From: Flavisolibacter nicotianae
Lineage (GTDB): Bacteria; Bacteroidota; Bacteroidia; Chitinophagales; Chitinophagaceae
DNA length: 64,000 nucleotides
Reading direction: 5' to 3'
Assembly: GCF_003628535.1 (NCBI RefSeq)
Contig: NZ_RBCI01000001.1
Coordinates: 1,041,827 to 1,105,826, forward strand
The translations under genes were made by a program, and so were the position numbers. Shown here piece after piece: positions 17,137 to 24,749 of the stretch (positions are counted from its first letter, which is position 1; every line of letters starts with the position of its first letter). The notes beneath the pieces are model-generated. The model was not told where the DNA came from, made no database searches, and worked only from the letters and a program-made list of their open reading frames with translations.

Positions 17137-17184
17137 TTTCATTCAGATCCCGAAGGTTTTCGAAACTCCGGGATCTGAATGAAA
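17137..17184. repeat. Perfect 16-bp inverted repeat downstream of the GDPD gene
   Basis: TTTCATTCAGATCCCG at 17137-17152 is exactly matched in inverse at 17169-17184. The loop between them contains a smaller GTTT/AAAC hairpin. It lies 16 bases past the stop of the minus-strand gene at 17200. No T run follows on that strand, so it may stabilise the 3' end or act as a weak terminator. Confidence 0.65.
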
Positions 17185-17199
17185 GGTTTGGAATGAACA

Positions 17200-18111
17200 T
17201 TACCGGATGCCGGCTTCTGCGTAGCGGTTTGGATAATCGCTGATCAGGCCATCCACTCCCAGCGCCACAAGCCGCTTCATTTCAGCAACCGTATTGACCG
17301 TCCACGGAATCACCAGCATGTGTTTTTGGTGGCAGGCTTCGATGCGCTCCCGGGTGGCCAGCACGGCAGCCGGGCTGTAAATGGTTGGAACAAAACCCAG
17401 CGCCGAGAGTTGCTCATCGAGGCTTCGCCTGTCGTAGTCTTCTATCAGCATGGCCGTACGGATGGCGGGAAATTTTTGATGCAGGTATTGCAGGGTGCGA
17501 AAGTCAAAGGATTGAATGATCGTGTGGTCTTCCAGGTTTTTATCCTTCACCACGTCCATCAGCAAGTCGACAAACGCGGATGGCGCCGGGTGATAAACGC
17601 CGTCGGTTTCGGGTTTTGACTTTGTTTCGATGTTGAACTGCGGAAGCGGTACGCCTTTTTGCCGGCAGTAGGCCCGGATGGTATCGATCACCTCACGCAG
17701 CAGGGGTTTGGTGGCAGCGATTTTTTCCTGCTGCGGAAAGCGGGGGTCGAGTTTGCGGCCCACATCGAAGGTTTGCACCTGCGCATAGGTCATGCGGAAA
17801 ATATTCAGGTTTTTTTCCTCCGCTTCGCTCACCGGCGAGCCATCGGGTTGGGTGGTGATGGCATGGTTGAAAAACGGTTCGTGCGACAGCACGACCTGAC
17901 CGTCCTGCGTGATGACGGCATCCATCTCCAACGTCGTCACGCCCAGGTCCACGGCTTTTTTCATGGCGGCAATGGTGTTCTCGGGCAGCAGGCCCCGGCA
18001 GCCGCGGTGACCTTCTTTGTCGAAATGCTTTGTTGTTTGCATACCGGGTTGTTTGGTCGTTTGGCAGGCTGCCGCGACAGCCAGCCAAACGATAAGAAAG
18101 CAACGGTTCAT
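17200..18111 (-). CDS. Glycerophosphodiester phosphodiesterase family lipoprotein
   Basis: A 303-residue GDPD TIM-barrel enzyme, which hydrolyses glycerophosphodiesters to glycerol-3-phosphate and an alcohol. Motifs are in order: EGHRGCRGLLPENTIAAM, the metal ligands in LEMDAVITQDGQVVLSHEP, then IIQSFDF, PWTVN and GVDGLISDYP. The N-terminus is a lipoprotein signal (FLIVWLAVAAAC), so it sits in the envelope, perhaps freeing glycerol-phosphate from lipids. The start was set at 18111; an upstream in-frame Met at 18141 would spoil the signal peptide. Confidence 0.92.
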   Translation of the reverse strand: MNRCFLIVWLAVAAACQTTKQPGMQTTKHFDKEGHRGCRGLLPENTIAAMKKAVDLGVTTLEMDAVITQDGQVVLSHEPFFNHAITTQPDGSPVSEAEEKNLNIFRMTYAQVQTFDVGRKLDPRFPQQEKIAATKPLLREVIDTIRAYCRQKGVPLPQFNIETKSKPETDGVYHPAPSAFVDLLMDVVKDKNLEDHTIIQSFDFRTLQYLHQKFPAIRTAMLIEDYDRRSLDEQLSALGFVPTIYSPAAVLATRERIEACHQKHMLVIPWTVNTVAEMKRLVALGVDGLISDYPNRYAEAGIR

Positions 18112-18357
18112 GAAGTCTGTTTGGATGCGAAAGCTAGGCAAAGTTTTTTGCGGGGCAACGGCAGCGCAAGGCTTTCTATTTTCTTAACACTGCGGTAAGC
18201 CTGTGTTCATTTGCCTGTGATTGTTTTGTGCCTGTTCGTCAACAACTGCTACACCATATGCGCAGTTTTTGATTTCGCTGCCGACTTTTTCCAAAAGGAG
18301 AAGTCGTTTATACGGCCGCGTTGCCTGCACGGCTCCTTTCACCAATACTGTTTAGCA

Positions 18358-18630
18358 ATGTATACCTTCTACCGTTTCAAAGCGCTTTCGTCCGACATGC
18401 AAATTGAAGAACTGAGCCGGCATGGCATCATGCTGGACCTGGCCTACACCATCCAAAACAGGGAAGCGGTTCTTTTTGCCTACGGCGATTTTTATGTAGA
18501 GATGGTTGTGCAAAAGTATAGCGACGATATACATGCGGTCCGTTGCTTTCAAAGCATGAAAAGGCTGGAGCCCTACCTGCGCCAGGTGGATATTTCAGAG
18601 ATAACCGACATGCTTCGTTGCAACCTGTAA
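18358..18630 (+). CDS. Small conserved-looking hypothetical protein
   Basis: A 90-residue protein beginning MYTFYRFKALSSDMQIEELS. It is mixed charged/hydrophobic with no signal peptide or membrane segment. Protein-like composition starts at the Met at 18358, while the in-frame extension back to 18211 is Cys/Phe-rich and unlikely. The ending DISEITDMLRCNL looks like a helix. Function unknown; I have an impression of similar short proteins in Chitinophagaceae but cannot verify it. Confidence 0.65.
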   Translation: MYTFYRFKALSSDMQIEELSRHGIMLDLAYTIQNREAVLFAYGDFYVEMVVQKYSDDIHAVRCFQSMKRLEPYLRQVDISEITDMLRCNL

Positions 18631-18717
18631 AAAATACTGGCTACCCTTTTTCCTGTACATCAGCCTGTTTTCAAAACATGGCATTTCCTTTGAACCAATT
18701 CTTGGAAAGTACAGATC

Positions 18718-18984
18718 ATGGTCCAGCAAGATCCTGCACAGAACAATCAGCGCTTTGAAAGCGATACCCAGAAAATTGTTCGCAAGCACCTTTCCGATCC
18801 CAATCACGTCATCACGGACGAGGAGATTGCCAACGTTCGCATCGGCATGACTCCATCGGCGGATGTGCCGACACAGCAAGCCCTCGAAGAGAGCGAAGAC
18901 CGCATCGCTGACCGAAAAGCCGATAGTGAAGACGAGACAATGCCCGGCGCACAAAAAAGCACGCCGTGGGATGTGCTCGAGTAA
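18718..18984 (+). CDS. Small acidic hypothetical protein
   Basis: An 88-residue, acidic and hydrophilic protein (MVQQDPAQNNQRFESDTQKI at the start, STPWDVLE at the end), probably partly disordered. It contains an HVITDEEIANVRIGM helix. No known domain. It is separated from the preceding small gene by 87 bases on the same strand and ends about 100 bases before the TonB receptor gene. Confidence 0.6.
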   Translation: MVQQDPAQNNQRFESDTQKIVRKHLSDPNHVITDEEIANVRIGMTPSADVPTQQALEESEDRIADRKADSEDETMPGAQKSTPWDVLE

Positions 18985-19089
18985 CAGGGAAAGGAGTAAT
19001 ATTCCGGTAACATTGGCTTCACCTTTCGTTAATACAGTCGTAACGTTGAAGTAACGTTTGATGGTGTGCTTTGCGGCAAATTACTGTAC

Positions 19090-22000
19090 ATGCATTCTCT
19101 GTTACGAAACGTCATTCTGGTTTTCCTCTTCTTCGCATCACCTGCCGTGCTGTTGGCACAGGAAACCACGGCTACACTAAGCGGCCGGGTTACAGACATC
19201 AAAGGTGCCGTAGTGGATGGCGCCACCATCACCGCTATTTACGATCCTACCAGTACAAAGGCCGTTACCTTATCGAATGGCAAAGGCCTGTTTGTGCTGC
19301 CCAACCTCAAGCCAGGCGGCCCTTACACCATTATCATTTCGTTTGTGGGATACGATGAGCAGCGGCTGGAAAATATCAACCTGTCGCTGGGCAACAACCC
19401 CGATGCGAATGTGCAATTGAAAAACAGTGAAAAAAACCTGCAGGAAGTGGTGATCAACACCGCCCGCCGCTCGGTGGCGGGACTGACGGTGGGCCGCGTA
19501 CTATTAGGTACACTTCCCACCCTTGGCCGCAGCCTTTCCGATTTCACCCGCCTTACGCCCCAATCGAATAACAACTCTTTTGCCGGTACCAATTTTCGGT
19601 ACAACAACGTAACGCTGGACGGCGCTATTAACAACGACGCCATCGGCTTCAGCAATTCCTTCGGCGGTGTCAGCGGTGGTGGCCAGGCCGGAACGGCAGG
19701 TGCCGGTACCCGCACCAATCCGTACAGCCTCGATGTGATCCAGGAAGTACAGGTGCAACTGGCACCTTACGAAGTAAAGCTGGGTAACTTCACCGGCGGC
19801 AGCGTGAACGCGGTAACCAAAAGCGGTAGCAATACCGTTCACGGTTCGCTCTATGGTTATGGCCGCAGCCAGGCCCTGATGGGCAAAAGCGTTGATGGAC
19901 TCAAAACAAAAATCGGCTCCGATTTTCACGACTACCAGTATGGCGCCACCATCAGCGGCCCGATTGTAAAAAACAAGGCGTTTTACATTTTCAATTTCGA
20001 ACAAACCCGTCGCCAGGAACCAACTTTTTACAATGCAGGCGATCCGGGTGCAGCCATTACGCTGGCCGATGCACAGGCGATCAAAAGCAACCTGCTGTCA
20101 AAATATGGATATGATGTGGGCAGCTACGACAGGTACAACGTGTTTACCAACAGCGATAAATTTTTTGGCCGCTTCGATTTCAACCTGAGTCCGAAAAGCA
20201 CACTGACCCTGCGTGGTATTTACACCAACGGCTGGGGCAATAACCTGGAACGGACCACCACAAACTTCCAGTTTTCCTCTACTGATTTTACCCAAAACAC
20301 CAAAAACTACAACCTGGTGGCAGAGTTGAAAAGCCGCATCAGCCCATCGCTGAGCAACCAGTTCAATGCCAGTTATATCAACGTTCACGAATACCGCGAC
20401 TTCCCCGGAACGCTGTCTCCTTTTATAGACATTGGGAGCGGCGCCATCTGGGCCGGTACCTGGCGCGAAGCGTCGATTTTCAACATGAAGCAGCGCACCA
20501 TTGAACTGACCGATAACCTGACCCTGACCAAGGGGAGCCACAAATTCACGGTTGGTACGCACAATGAGTTTTACAACCTAAACTATGGTTTTGTGAACTC
20601 CTGGAACGGCCGTTGGGAATATTCCGGCATGGGTAATTTCCTGGCAGATAAACCGGGCCGCATCCGCGGAGCCTTCACTACCGACCCCAAACTGCCGAAC
20701 GACCGCAGTTCGATTTACAATAACCCGCCCAATCCATACAAGGTGGCTTTGCTGAGTGCCTATGCGCAGGATGAACTTTCGCTGGCAAAAAATTTCAAGG
20801 TCACACCCGGACTTCGGCTCGATTATTCGGCACTGGATAATCAACCAACAACCGACCCGGCTTTGAACAGTGTCAATGACTACAATTCACCAAACCCCAC
20901 CTTTACCCATACGCCATTCAGGAGCCTTACCAACAAATGGCTCGGTAAAGCGACCCTTTCCCCGCGCCTCGGTTTTAACTGGGATGTGAAAGGAAATCAA
21001 TCCGTGGTAGTTCGCGGTGGTACGGGTGTCTTCACGGGGCGCATTCCCTTTGCCTGGTTAGGCTATGCTTACACATTGAACGGTACGACGTATGGCAATA
21101 TTGATTATCGTCCTTCTGGCGGACAATCTGTGCCACTGGCAATTAATCCACTTTACCTGAAAGATACGGTTACTAACTACGGCGGCGCCTCGGCGAGCAA
21201 TACCCGCGAAGTGGATGTGATCGACAACAACTTCAGAATGCCCACGATCTGGCGTTCGAATATTGCCGTGGATTTCAAGTTCGGCAAAGGGTACAAACTG
21301 ACCCTGGATGCCTTGTATACAAAAACGCTGTACGACGTAAAATTCCAGCAGATCAATATCAAGGATAGCGTGCAGTATTATTCGCAGGGCCCGACCCAAT
21401 CACCGGTGTATGTGGGTGGCAAATTGTACGGCCAGTATTCGAACGTCTACCTGCTGACCAACACCACCGAAGGCTACCGGTACAACCTGACAGCGCAGCT
21501 TTCAAAAGCAACCACTAACATTCAGATGGGCATGCGCCGTCTCAATACCAACTGGAGTCTTGCGTATACATATGGCATGAGTAAAGACATTGCCAACGGT
21601 ATCCGCAACTCTTTCCAGTCGAACTACGAGGTAAACCCTGCCATTGTGCCGAGCGATCCGCAGTTGTCCTACTCCAATTTCGACCTGCGTCATCGCATCG
21701 TGGCTACGCTGAGCGGCAACCTGCAGTGGAATCAACTGAATGCAACTTCGCTGGCCTTCTTCTATAGCGGGCAATCGGGCAGCCCCTACTCTGTGGTGTA
21801 TGCATCGGGTGGCGCACCGTTTGGCAATGCCGCCAATGCCAACTTGCCCTATATTCCGAAAAGCCAAAGCGACATTCGTTTGGTCGACAAAGGCGCCTAT
21901 ACCGCCGCACAGCAGTGGACCGACCTGAATAACTTCATTGAAAGTGATGCTTACCTCCGCACGCACCGCGGCCGGTATGCCGAAAGAAACGCCCTGCGTA

Positions 22001-22368
22001 CGCCCTGGAACCACGAAGTGGATATGAAGCTGATGCATGAGTTCAGGCTAAGCAAAAAAGACAAAAGTAAATCGCTCCAGTTAAGCCTTGATGTATTTAA
22101 TGTGCTGAACCTGCTCAACAATGAATGGGGACACATCAACTTTGTGACGAATACCAATAACTATACAGCAAACCTGCTGACGTTTGCGGTAGACCCCGCC
22201 AACACCAATGCGGCCAACCCGAATGGCATTCCGGTTGGCAAGCCTTCGTCGGGCTATATGCCGGCCTTTACGTTCAACAAACCGACAGGGGTTAACAACC
22301 AGTACTACACCGTTGATCCCATCAACAGCCGTTGGCAAGGGCAGTTGGGCGTGAAATTTAATTTCTAA
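19090..22368 (+). CDS. TonB-dependent receptor, Oar-like, with N-terminal carboxypeptidase-regulatory domain
   Basis: A 1092-residue outer-membrane protein. It has a signal peptide (VILVFLFFASPAVLLAQ), a CarboxypepD_reg-like beta-sandwich at ~25-105 (TATLSGRVTDIKGAVVDGAT), a plug domain (~115-230) and a long 22-strand barrel, with the Oar-type segment GGSVNAVTKSGSNTVHGSLY at the plug-barrel junction. It ends in an aromatic residue (GVKFNF) as outer-membrane barrels do. The substrate is unknown; no SusD partner is adjacent, unlike glycan uptake loci. The start was set at ATG 19090 rather than GTG 19066 so the signal peptide is at the N-terminus. A terminator follows. Confidence 0.92.
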   Translation: MHSLLRNVILVFLFFASPAVLLAQETTATLSGRVTDIKGAVVDGATITAIYDPTSTKAVTLSNGKGLFVLPNLKPGGPYTIIISFVGYDEQRLENINLSLGNNPDANVQLKNSEKNLQEVVINTARRSVAGLTVGRVLLGTLPTLGRSLSDFTRLTPQSNNNSFAGTNFRYNNVTLDGAINNDAIGFSNSFGGVSGGGQAGTAGAGTRTNPYSLDVIQEVQVQLAPYEVKLGNFTGGSVNAVTKSGSNTVHGSLYGYGRSQALMGKSVDGLKTKIGSDFHDYQYGATISGPIVKNKAFYIFNFEQTRRQEPTFYNAGDPGAAITLADAQAIKSNLLSKYGYDVGSYDRYNVFTNSDKFFGRFDFNLSPKSTLTLRGIYTNGWGNNLERTTTNFQFSSTDFTQNTKNYNLVAELKSRISPSLSNQFNASYINVHEYRDFPGTLSPFIDIGSGAIWAGTWREASIFNMKQRTIELTDNLTLTKGSHKFTVGTHNEFYNLNYGFVNSWNGRWEYSGMGNFLADKPGRIRGAFTTDPKLPNDRSSIYNNPPNPYKVALLSAYAQDELSLAKNFKVTPGLRLDYSALDNQPTTDPALNSVNDYNSPNPTFTHTPFRSLTNKWLGKATLSPRLGFNWDVKGNQSVVVRGGTGVFTGRIPFAWLGYAYTLNGTTYGNIDYRPSGGQSVPLAINPLYLKDTVTNYGGASASNTREVDVIDNNFRMPTIWRSNIAVDFKFGKGYKLTLDALYTKTLYDVKFQQINIKDSVQYYSQGPTQSPVYVGGKLYGQYSNVYLLTNTTEGYRYNLTAQLSKATTNIQMGMRRLNTNWSLAYTYGMSKDIANGIRNSFQSNYEVNPAIVPSDPQLSYSNFDLRHRIVATLSGNLQWNQLNATSLAFFYSGQSGSPYSVVYASGGAPFGNAANANLPYIPKSQSDIRLVDKGAYTAAQQWTDLNNFIESDAYLRTHRGRYAERNALRTPWNHEVDMKLMHEFRLSKKDKSKSLQLSLDVFNVLNLLNNEWGHINFVTNTNNYTANLLTFAVDPANTNAANPNGIPVGKPSSGYMPAFTFNKPTGVNNQYYTVDPINSRWQGQLGVKFNF

Positions 22369-22390
22369 ATGCCCATCCTCAACTTTCCGG

Positions 22391-22417
22391 AAAAGGTCGC
22401 CGAAAGGCGGCCTTTTT
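22391..22417 (+). terminator. Terminator of the TonB receptor gene
   Basis: Stem AAAAGGTCGCC / GGCGGCCTTTTT (one G-T pair) with a GAAA tetraloop, 22 bases past the stop. Confidence 0.88.
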
Positions 22418-22493
22418 GATTCCTAAAAACAGCGCGAATTGCATTTTTTGGCACTATTTTTTTAGCCGGAGGGTGAACCAATAACGTGTGGTG

Positions 22494-22667
22494 ATGAAAA
22501 CGAACGGTGTTGCCGGTGGTAAACGGTTTCGGCTAAGGGGGATCAACAGCATACTGGCTCATGCCGCGGCACTCATGCTTTCGGGTGTGCCCGCCGTTTT
22601 GTGCGAAACGGTATTGGAAGAGGTCTATTGTTCTGTAAGAAAATCCATTGAACGAATGAAAGTGTAA
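22494..22667 (+). CDS. Possible 57-residue small protein
   Basis: The frame starts ATG at 22494 (MKTNGVAGGKRFRLRGINSI) and has a hydrophobic middle (ILAHAAALMLSGVPAVL) followed by an acidic/basic tail ending RKSIERMKV. It could be a small membrane-associated protein. A G-rich stretch (GGAGGG) lies about 20 bases upstream, which is too far for a clear ribosome site. It fills the otherwise empty 340-base gap between the TonB receptor and the histidine kinase genes. Weak support. Confidence 0.3.
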   Translation: MKTNGVAGGKRFRLRGINSILAHAAALMLSGVPAVLCETVLEEVYCSVRKSIERMKV

Positions 22668-22710
22668 AAGGCAAGCCGACTTCATTCCTCACTTCTGACT
22701 TTCCGGCTTC

Positions 22711-23763
22711 TTATCCTTCTTTCCTCTTGTCCAGTGTAAACCCAATCGTCGTTCCCACATCCTCTTTGCTGCGCACATGAATGGTGTGGCCGTGTGCTTC
22801 GATAATGTGTTTGCAAATGGCCAGTCCAAGGCCACTGCCCTTGATGTCCTTGTTGCGGCCGCCACTGGTACGGTAGAACCGTTCAAAAATCCGGTCGAGG
22901 TATTTTTCGGGAATACCAATGCCGTTGTCGCTGATCTCTACCAGGATGGTGTTGTCGTCGGTATTGTACACGCTGGCCACAATATGGCCGCCGGTTTTGC
23001 CGTACTTGATAGCGTTGTCGAACAGGTTGCAAACCACCTGCAGGATCTTTTCCTTGTCGGCATACACCACCACCGGTTTTTCGCAACCTTTTTTGAAGGA
23101 AAAATCGACGCCGGCACTCTCCGCTTTCAGTGACAGGCTTTCAAAGGCTTCGCGGATTACGTCCTGGATCACGAAATTTCGTTTCACCAGTTTCAGCTCG
23201 CCCCGTTCCAGCTTGGAAATGGCGTCAAGGTCTTTCAGCAGGTTGGCCAGCCGGTCCACGTTTTTGCCCGCTTTTTCCAAAAAGCGCTTATTGACTTCGG
23301 GGTTTTCGAGGGCTCCGCTCAGCAGGGTGTCGATATAGCCCTGTATGGCAAACACCGGCGTTTTGAGTTCGTGCGACAGGTTTTGCAGAAATTCCCTGCG
23401 GTAGGCTTCGTTGCGCTTGAGCGCATCCACTTCGCGGCTTCGTTGCTTGGCCCAGGCTTCCACGTCTTCCCGCACTTCATCGATGCTTTTTTGCGGCAGG
23501 ATGTATTTGTAATAGGTTTCTTCGCGCCGGGTGGCCTTGGTTTGATGAATGAACTTGTAAATGAGTTTTATTTTCCGGTAGATGAAATTTTGAACGATCG
23601 AAAAAATAAGCAGGTAGCTGCCGAGGAAGATGATGCAAAACGAGACCAGTCCGACCAGCCATTGCCCCTCCAAAACATAGATTCCAATGCTGATGGGAAC
23701 CGAAAGAATGAGTGCCGTCAGGGCCGCGAGCTTTTTGGGAGTAAGATTTTTTGAATCAAACAT
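22711..23763 (-). CDS. Sensor histidine kinase (PhoR-like)
   Basis: A 350-residue membrane kinase. Two membrane segments lie at ~12-32 and ~35-58. The HisKA dimerisation domain carries the phospho-acceptor H131 in FLQNLSHELKTPVFAIQGY. The ATP-binding domain has the N box (QVVCNLFDNAIKYGK), G1 (ISDNGIGIPEKYLDRIFERF) and G2 (GSGLGLAICKHII) motifs. There is almost no periplasmic loop, so sensing is likely membrane or partner based. The response regulator gene is 97 bases upstream. The start at 23763 (MFDSKNL) is preferred over 23787. Phosphate regulation is a guess from similarity to PhoR. Confidence 0.92.
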   Translation of the reverse strand: MFDSKNLTPKKLAALTALILSVPISIGIYVLEGQWLVGLVSFCIIFLGSYLLIFSIVQNFIYRKIKLIYKFIHQTKATRREETYYKYILPQKSIDEVREDVEAWAKQRSREVDALKRNEAYRREFLQNLSHELKTPVFAIQGYIDTLLSGALENPEVNKRFLEKAGKNVDRLANLLKDLDAISKLERGELKLVKRNFVIQDVIREAFESLSLKAESAGVDFSFKKGCEKPVVVYADKEKILQVVCNLFDNAIKYGKTGGHIVASVYNTDDNTILVEISDNGIGIPEKYLDRIFERFYRTSGGRNKDIKGSGLGLAICKHIIEAHGHTIHVRSKEDVGTTIGFTLDKRKEG

Positions 23764-23860
23764 GGAGAAGGCAAAAGTAAAAGTCAAAAATTAAAATGCG
23801 TCCCCTGAAAGCATGCACCAACCCCGGCGGTTGCCGGTCTCAGGTTTGACAGATCACATC

Positions 23861-24538
23861 TCACATCTCAAACTTATAGCCCACACCTTTTACGGTGGTT
23901 ATGCAGTCGATGCCCAGCTTTTGCCGGATCTTGCGGATGTGCACATCGATGGTGCGGTCGCCGACGATCACGTCGTTACCCCATACCTGGCTCAGGATTT
24001 CGTTGCGCAGGAAAACACGGCCCGGCCGGGAGGCGAGCAGGTAAAGCAATTCAAATTCTTTTTTGGCCAGGATGATTTCCTGCCCTTCGTAGTTCACCAC
24101 GAATTTCTCGGGGTCGATCTTCAGGGCGCCGATCGTGAGGGTCTTGTTTTCCGAGGGCTTGAGGCGGCGGAACAGTGCATTTACCTTGCTTACAAAAACC
24201 GAGGTGCTTACCGGCTTGCTTACGTAATCATCGGCGCCGGTGTCGAACCCCTTCAACTGGGTGGTTTCGTCGCTCAGGGCTGTCAGGAACATGATCAGGG
24301 TGTCTTTGAACTGGCTTTGGGCCCGCAGCAGCTCGCACACTTCCATGCCGCTTTTTTTGGGCATCATCATGTCCAGCACAATCAGGTCGGGGGAGGTCAG
24401 CCTGGCTTTGTGAAAGGCTTCGTCGCCGTCTTTGGCTGCAATCACCTCGTAGCCTTCCTTTTCCAGGTTGTATTTCAAAATCTCCACAATATCCGGTTCG
24501 TCGTCGGCGATCAATACCTTCCGGTGTTTGGATTCCAT
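23861..24538 (-). CDS. OmpR/PhoB-family response regulator
   Basis: A 225-residue regulator: receiver domain with D12/D13, phospho-acceptor D56 (LIVLDMMMP) and K108 (YVSKPV), followed by an OmpR-type winged helix (LAKKEFELLYLLASRPGRVF, then TIDVHIRKIRQKLG). It is the cognate partner of the kinase encoded downstream. An exact TAGGTTTG box lies 18 bases upstream of the start. Confidence 0.94.
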   Translation of the reverse strand: MESKHRKVLIADDEPDIVEILKYNLEKEGYEVIAAKDGDEAFHKARLTSPDLIVLDMMMPKKSGMEVCELLRAQSQFKDTLIMFLTALSDETTQLKGFDTGADDYVSKPVSTSVFVSKVNALFRRLKPSENKTLTIGALKIDPEKFVVNYEGQEIILAKKEFELLYLLASRPGRVFLRNEILSQVWGNDVIVGDRTIDVHIRKIRQKLGIDCITTVKGVGYKFEM

Positions 24539-24555
24539 CAGCGGCTTCTTTGCGG

Positions 24556-24563
24556 CAAACCTA
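24556..24563 (-). promoter_or_regulatory. TAnnTTTG -7 box upstream of the response regulator
   Basis: On the minus strand TAGGTTTG, an exact match to the Bacteroidota -7 consensus, 18 bases before the start codon. No clear -33 TTG is seen. Confidence 0.5.
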
Positions 24564-24737
24564 CAGGAAAAGGCCTTAAACCCTGCCGGCTGTGCATTTT
24601 TGCCGCGCAGACTTAATGATTTTTTAATACCGGGTTAAACGCTTTGTTACACCGACCCTCCCGGTTTTCGCCGCCAAATGGCTTCTGGTCGTCTCCCTAT
24701 TAGGAAGTCATTAACCACCTGTTTTTTCTTCGGGTAC

Positions 24738-24745
24738 TAAATTTG
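24738..24745 (+). promoter_or_regulatory. TAnnTTTG -7 box for the caspase/CHAT-like gene
   Basis: TAAATTTG ends 4 bases before the ATG at 24750, so a transcript from it would be nearly leaderless. The second ATG at 24759 would then be an alternative start. No clear -33 element. Confidence 0.45.
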
Positions 24746-24749
24746 CGAT

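Larger units (their letters stand above)
16528..17199. other. Intergenic region of ~670 bases without a convincing gene
   Basis: It contains a few short overlapping open frames on both strands (the best is listed separately), an ATCCGG repeat near 16565, and a 16-bp inverted repeat near its right end. I recognise no RNA gene or mobile element in it. Confidence 0.5.
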
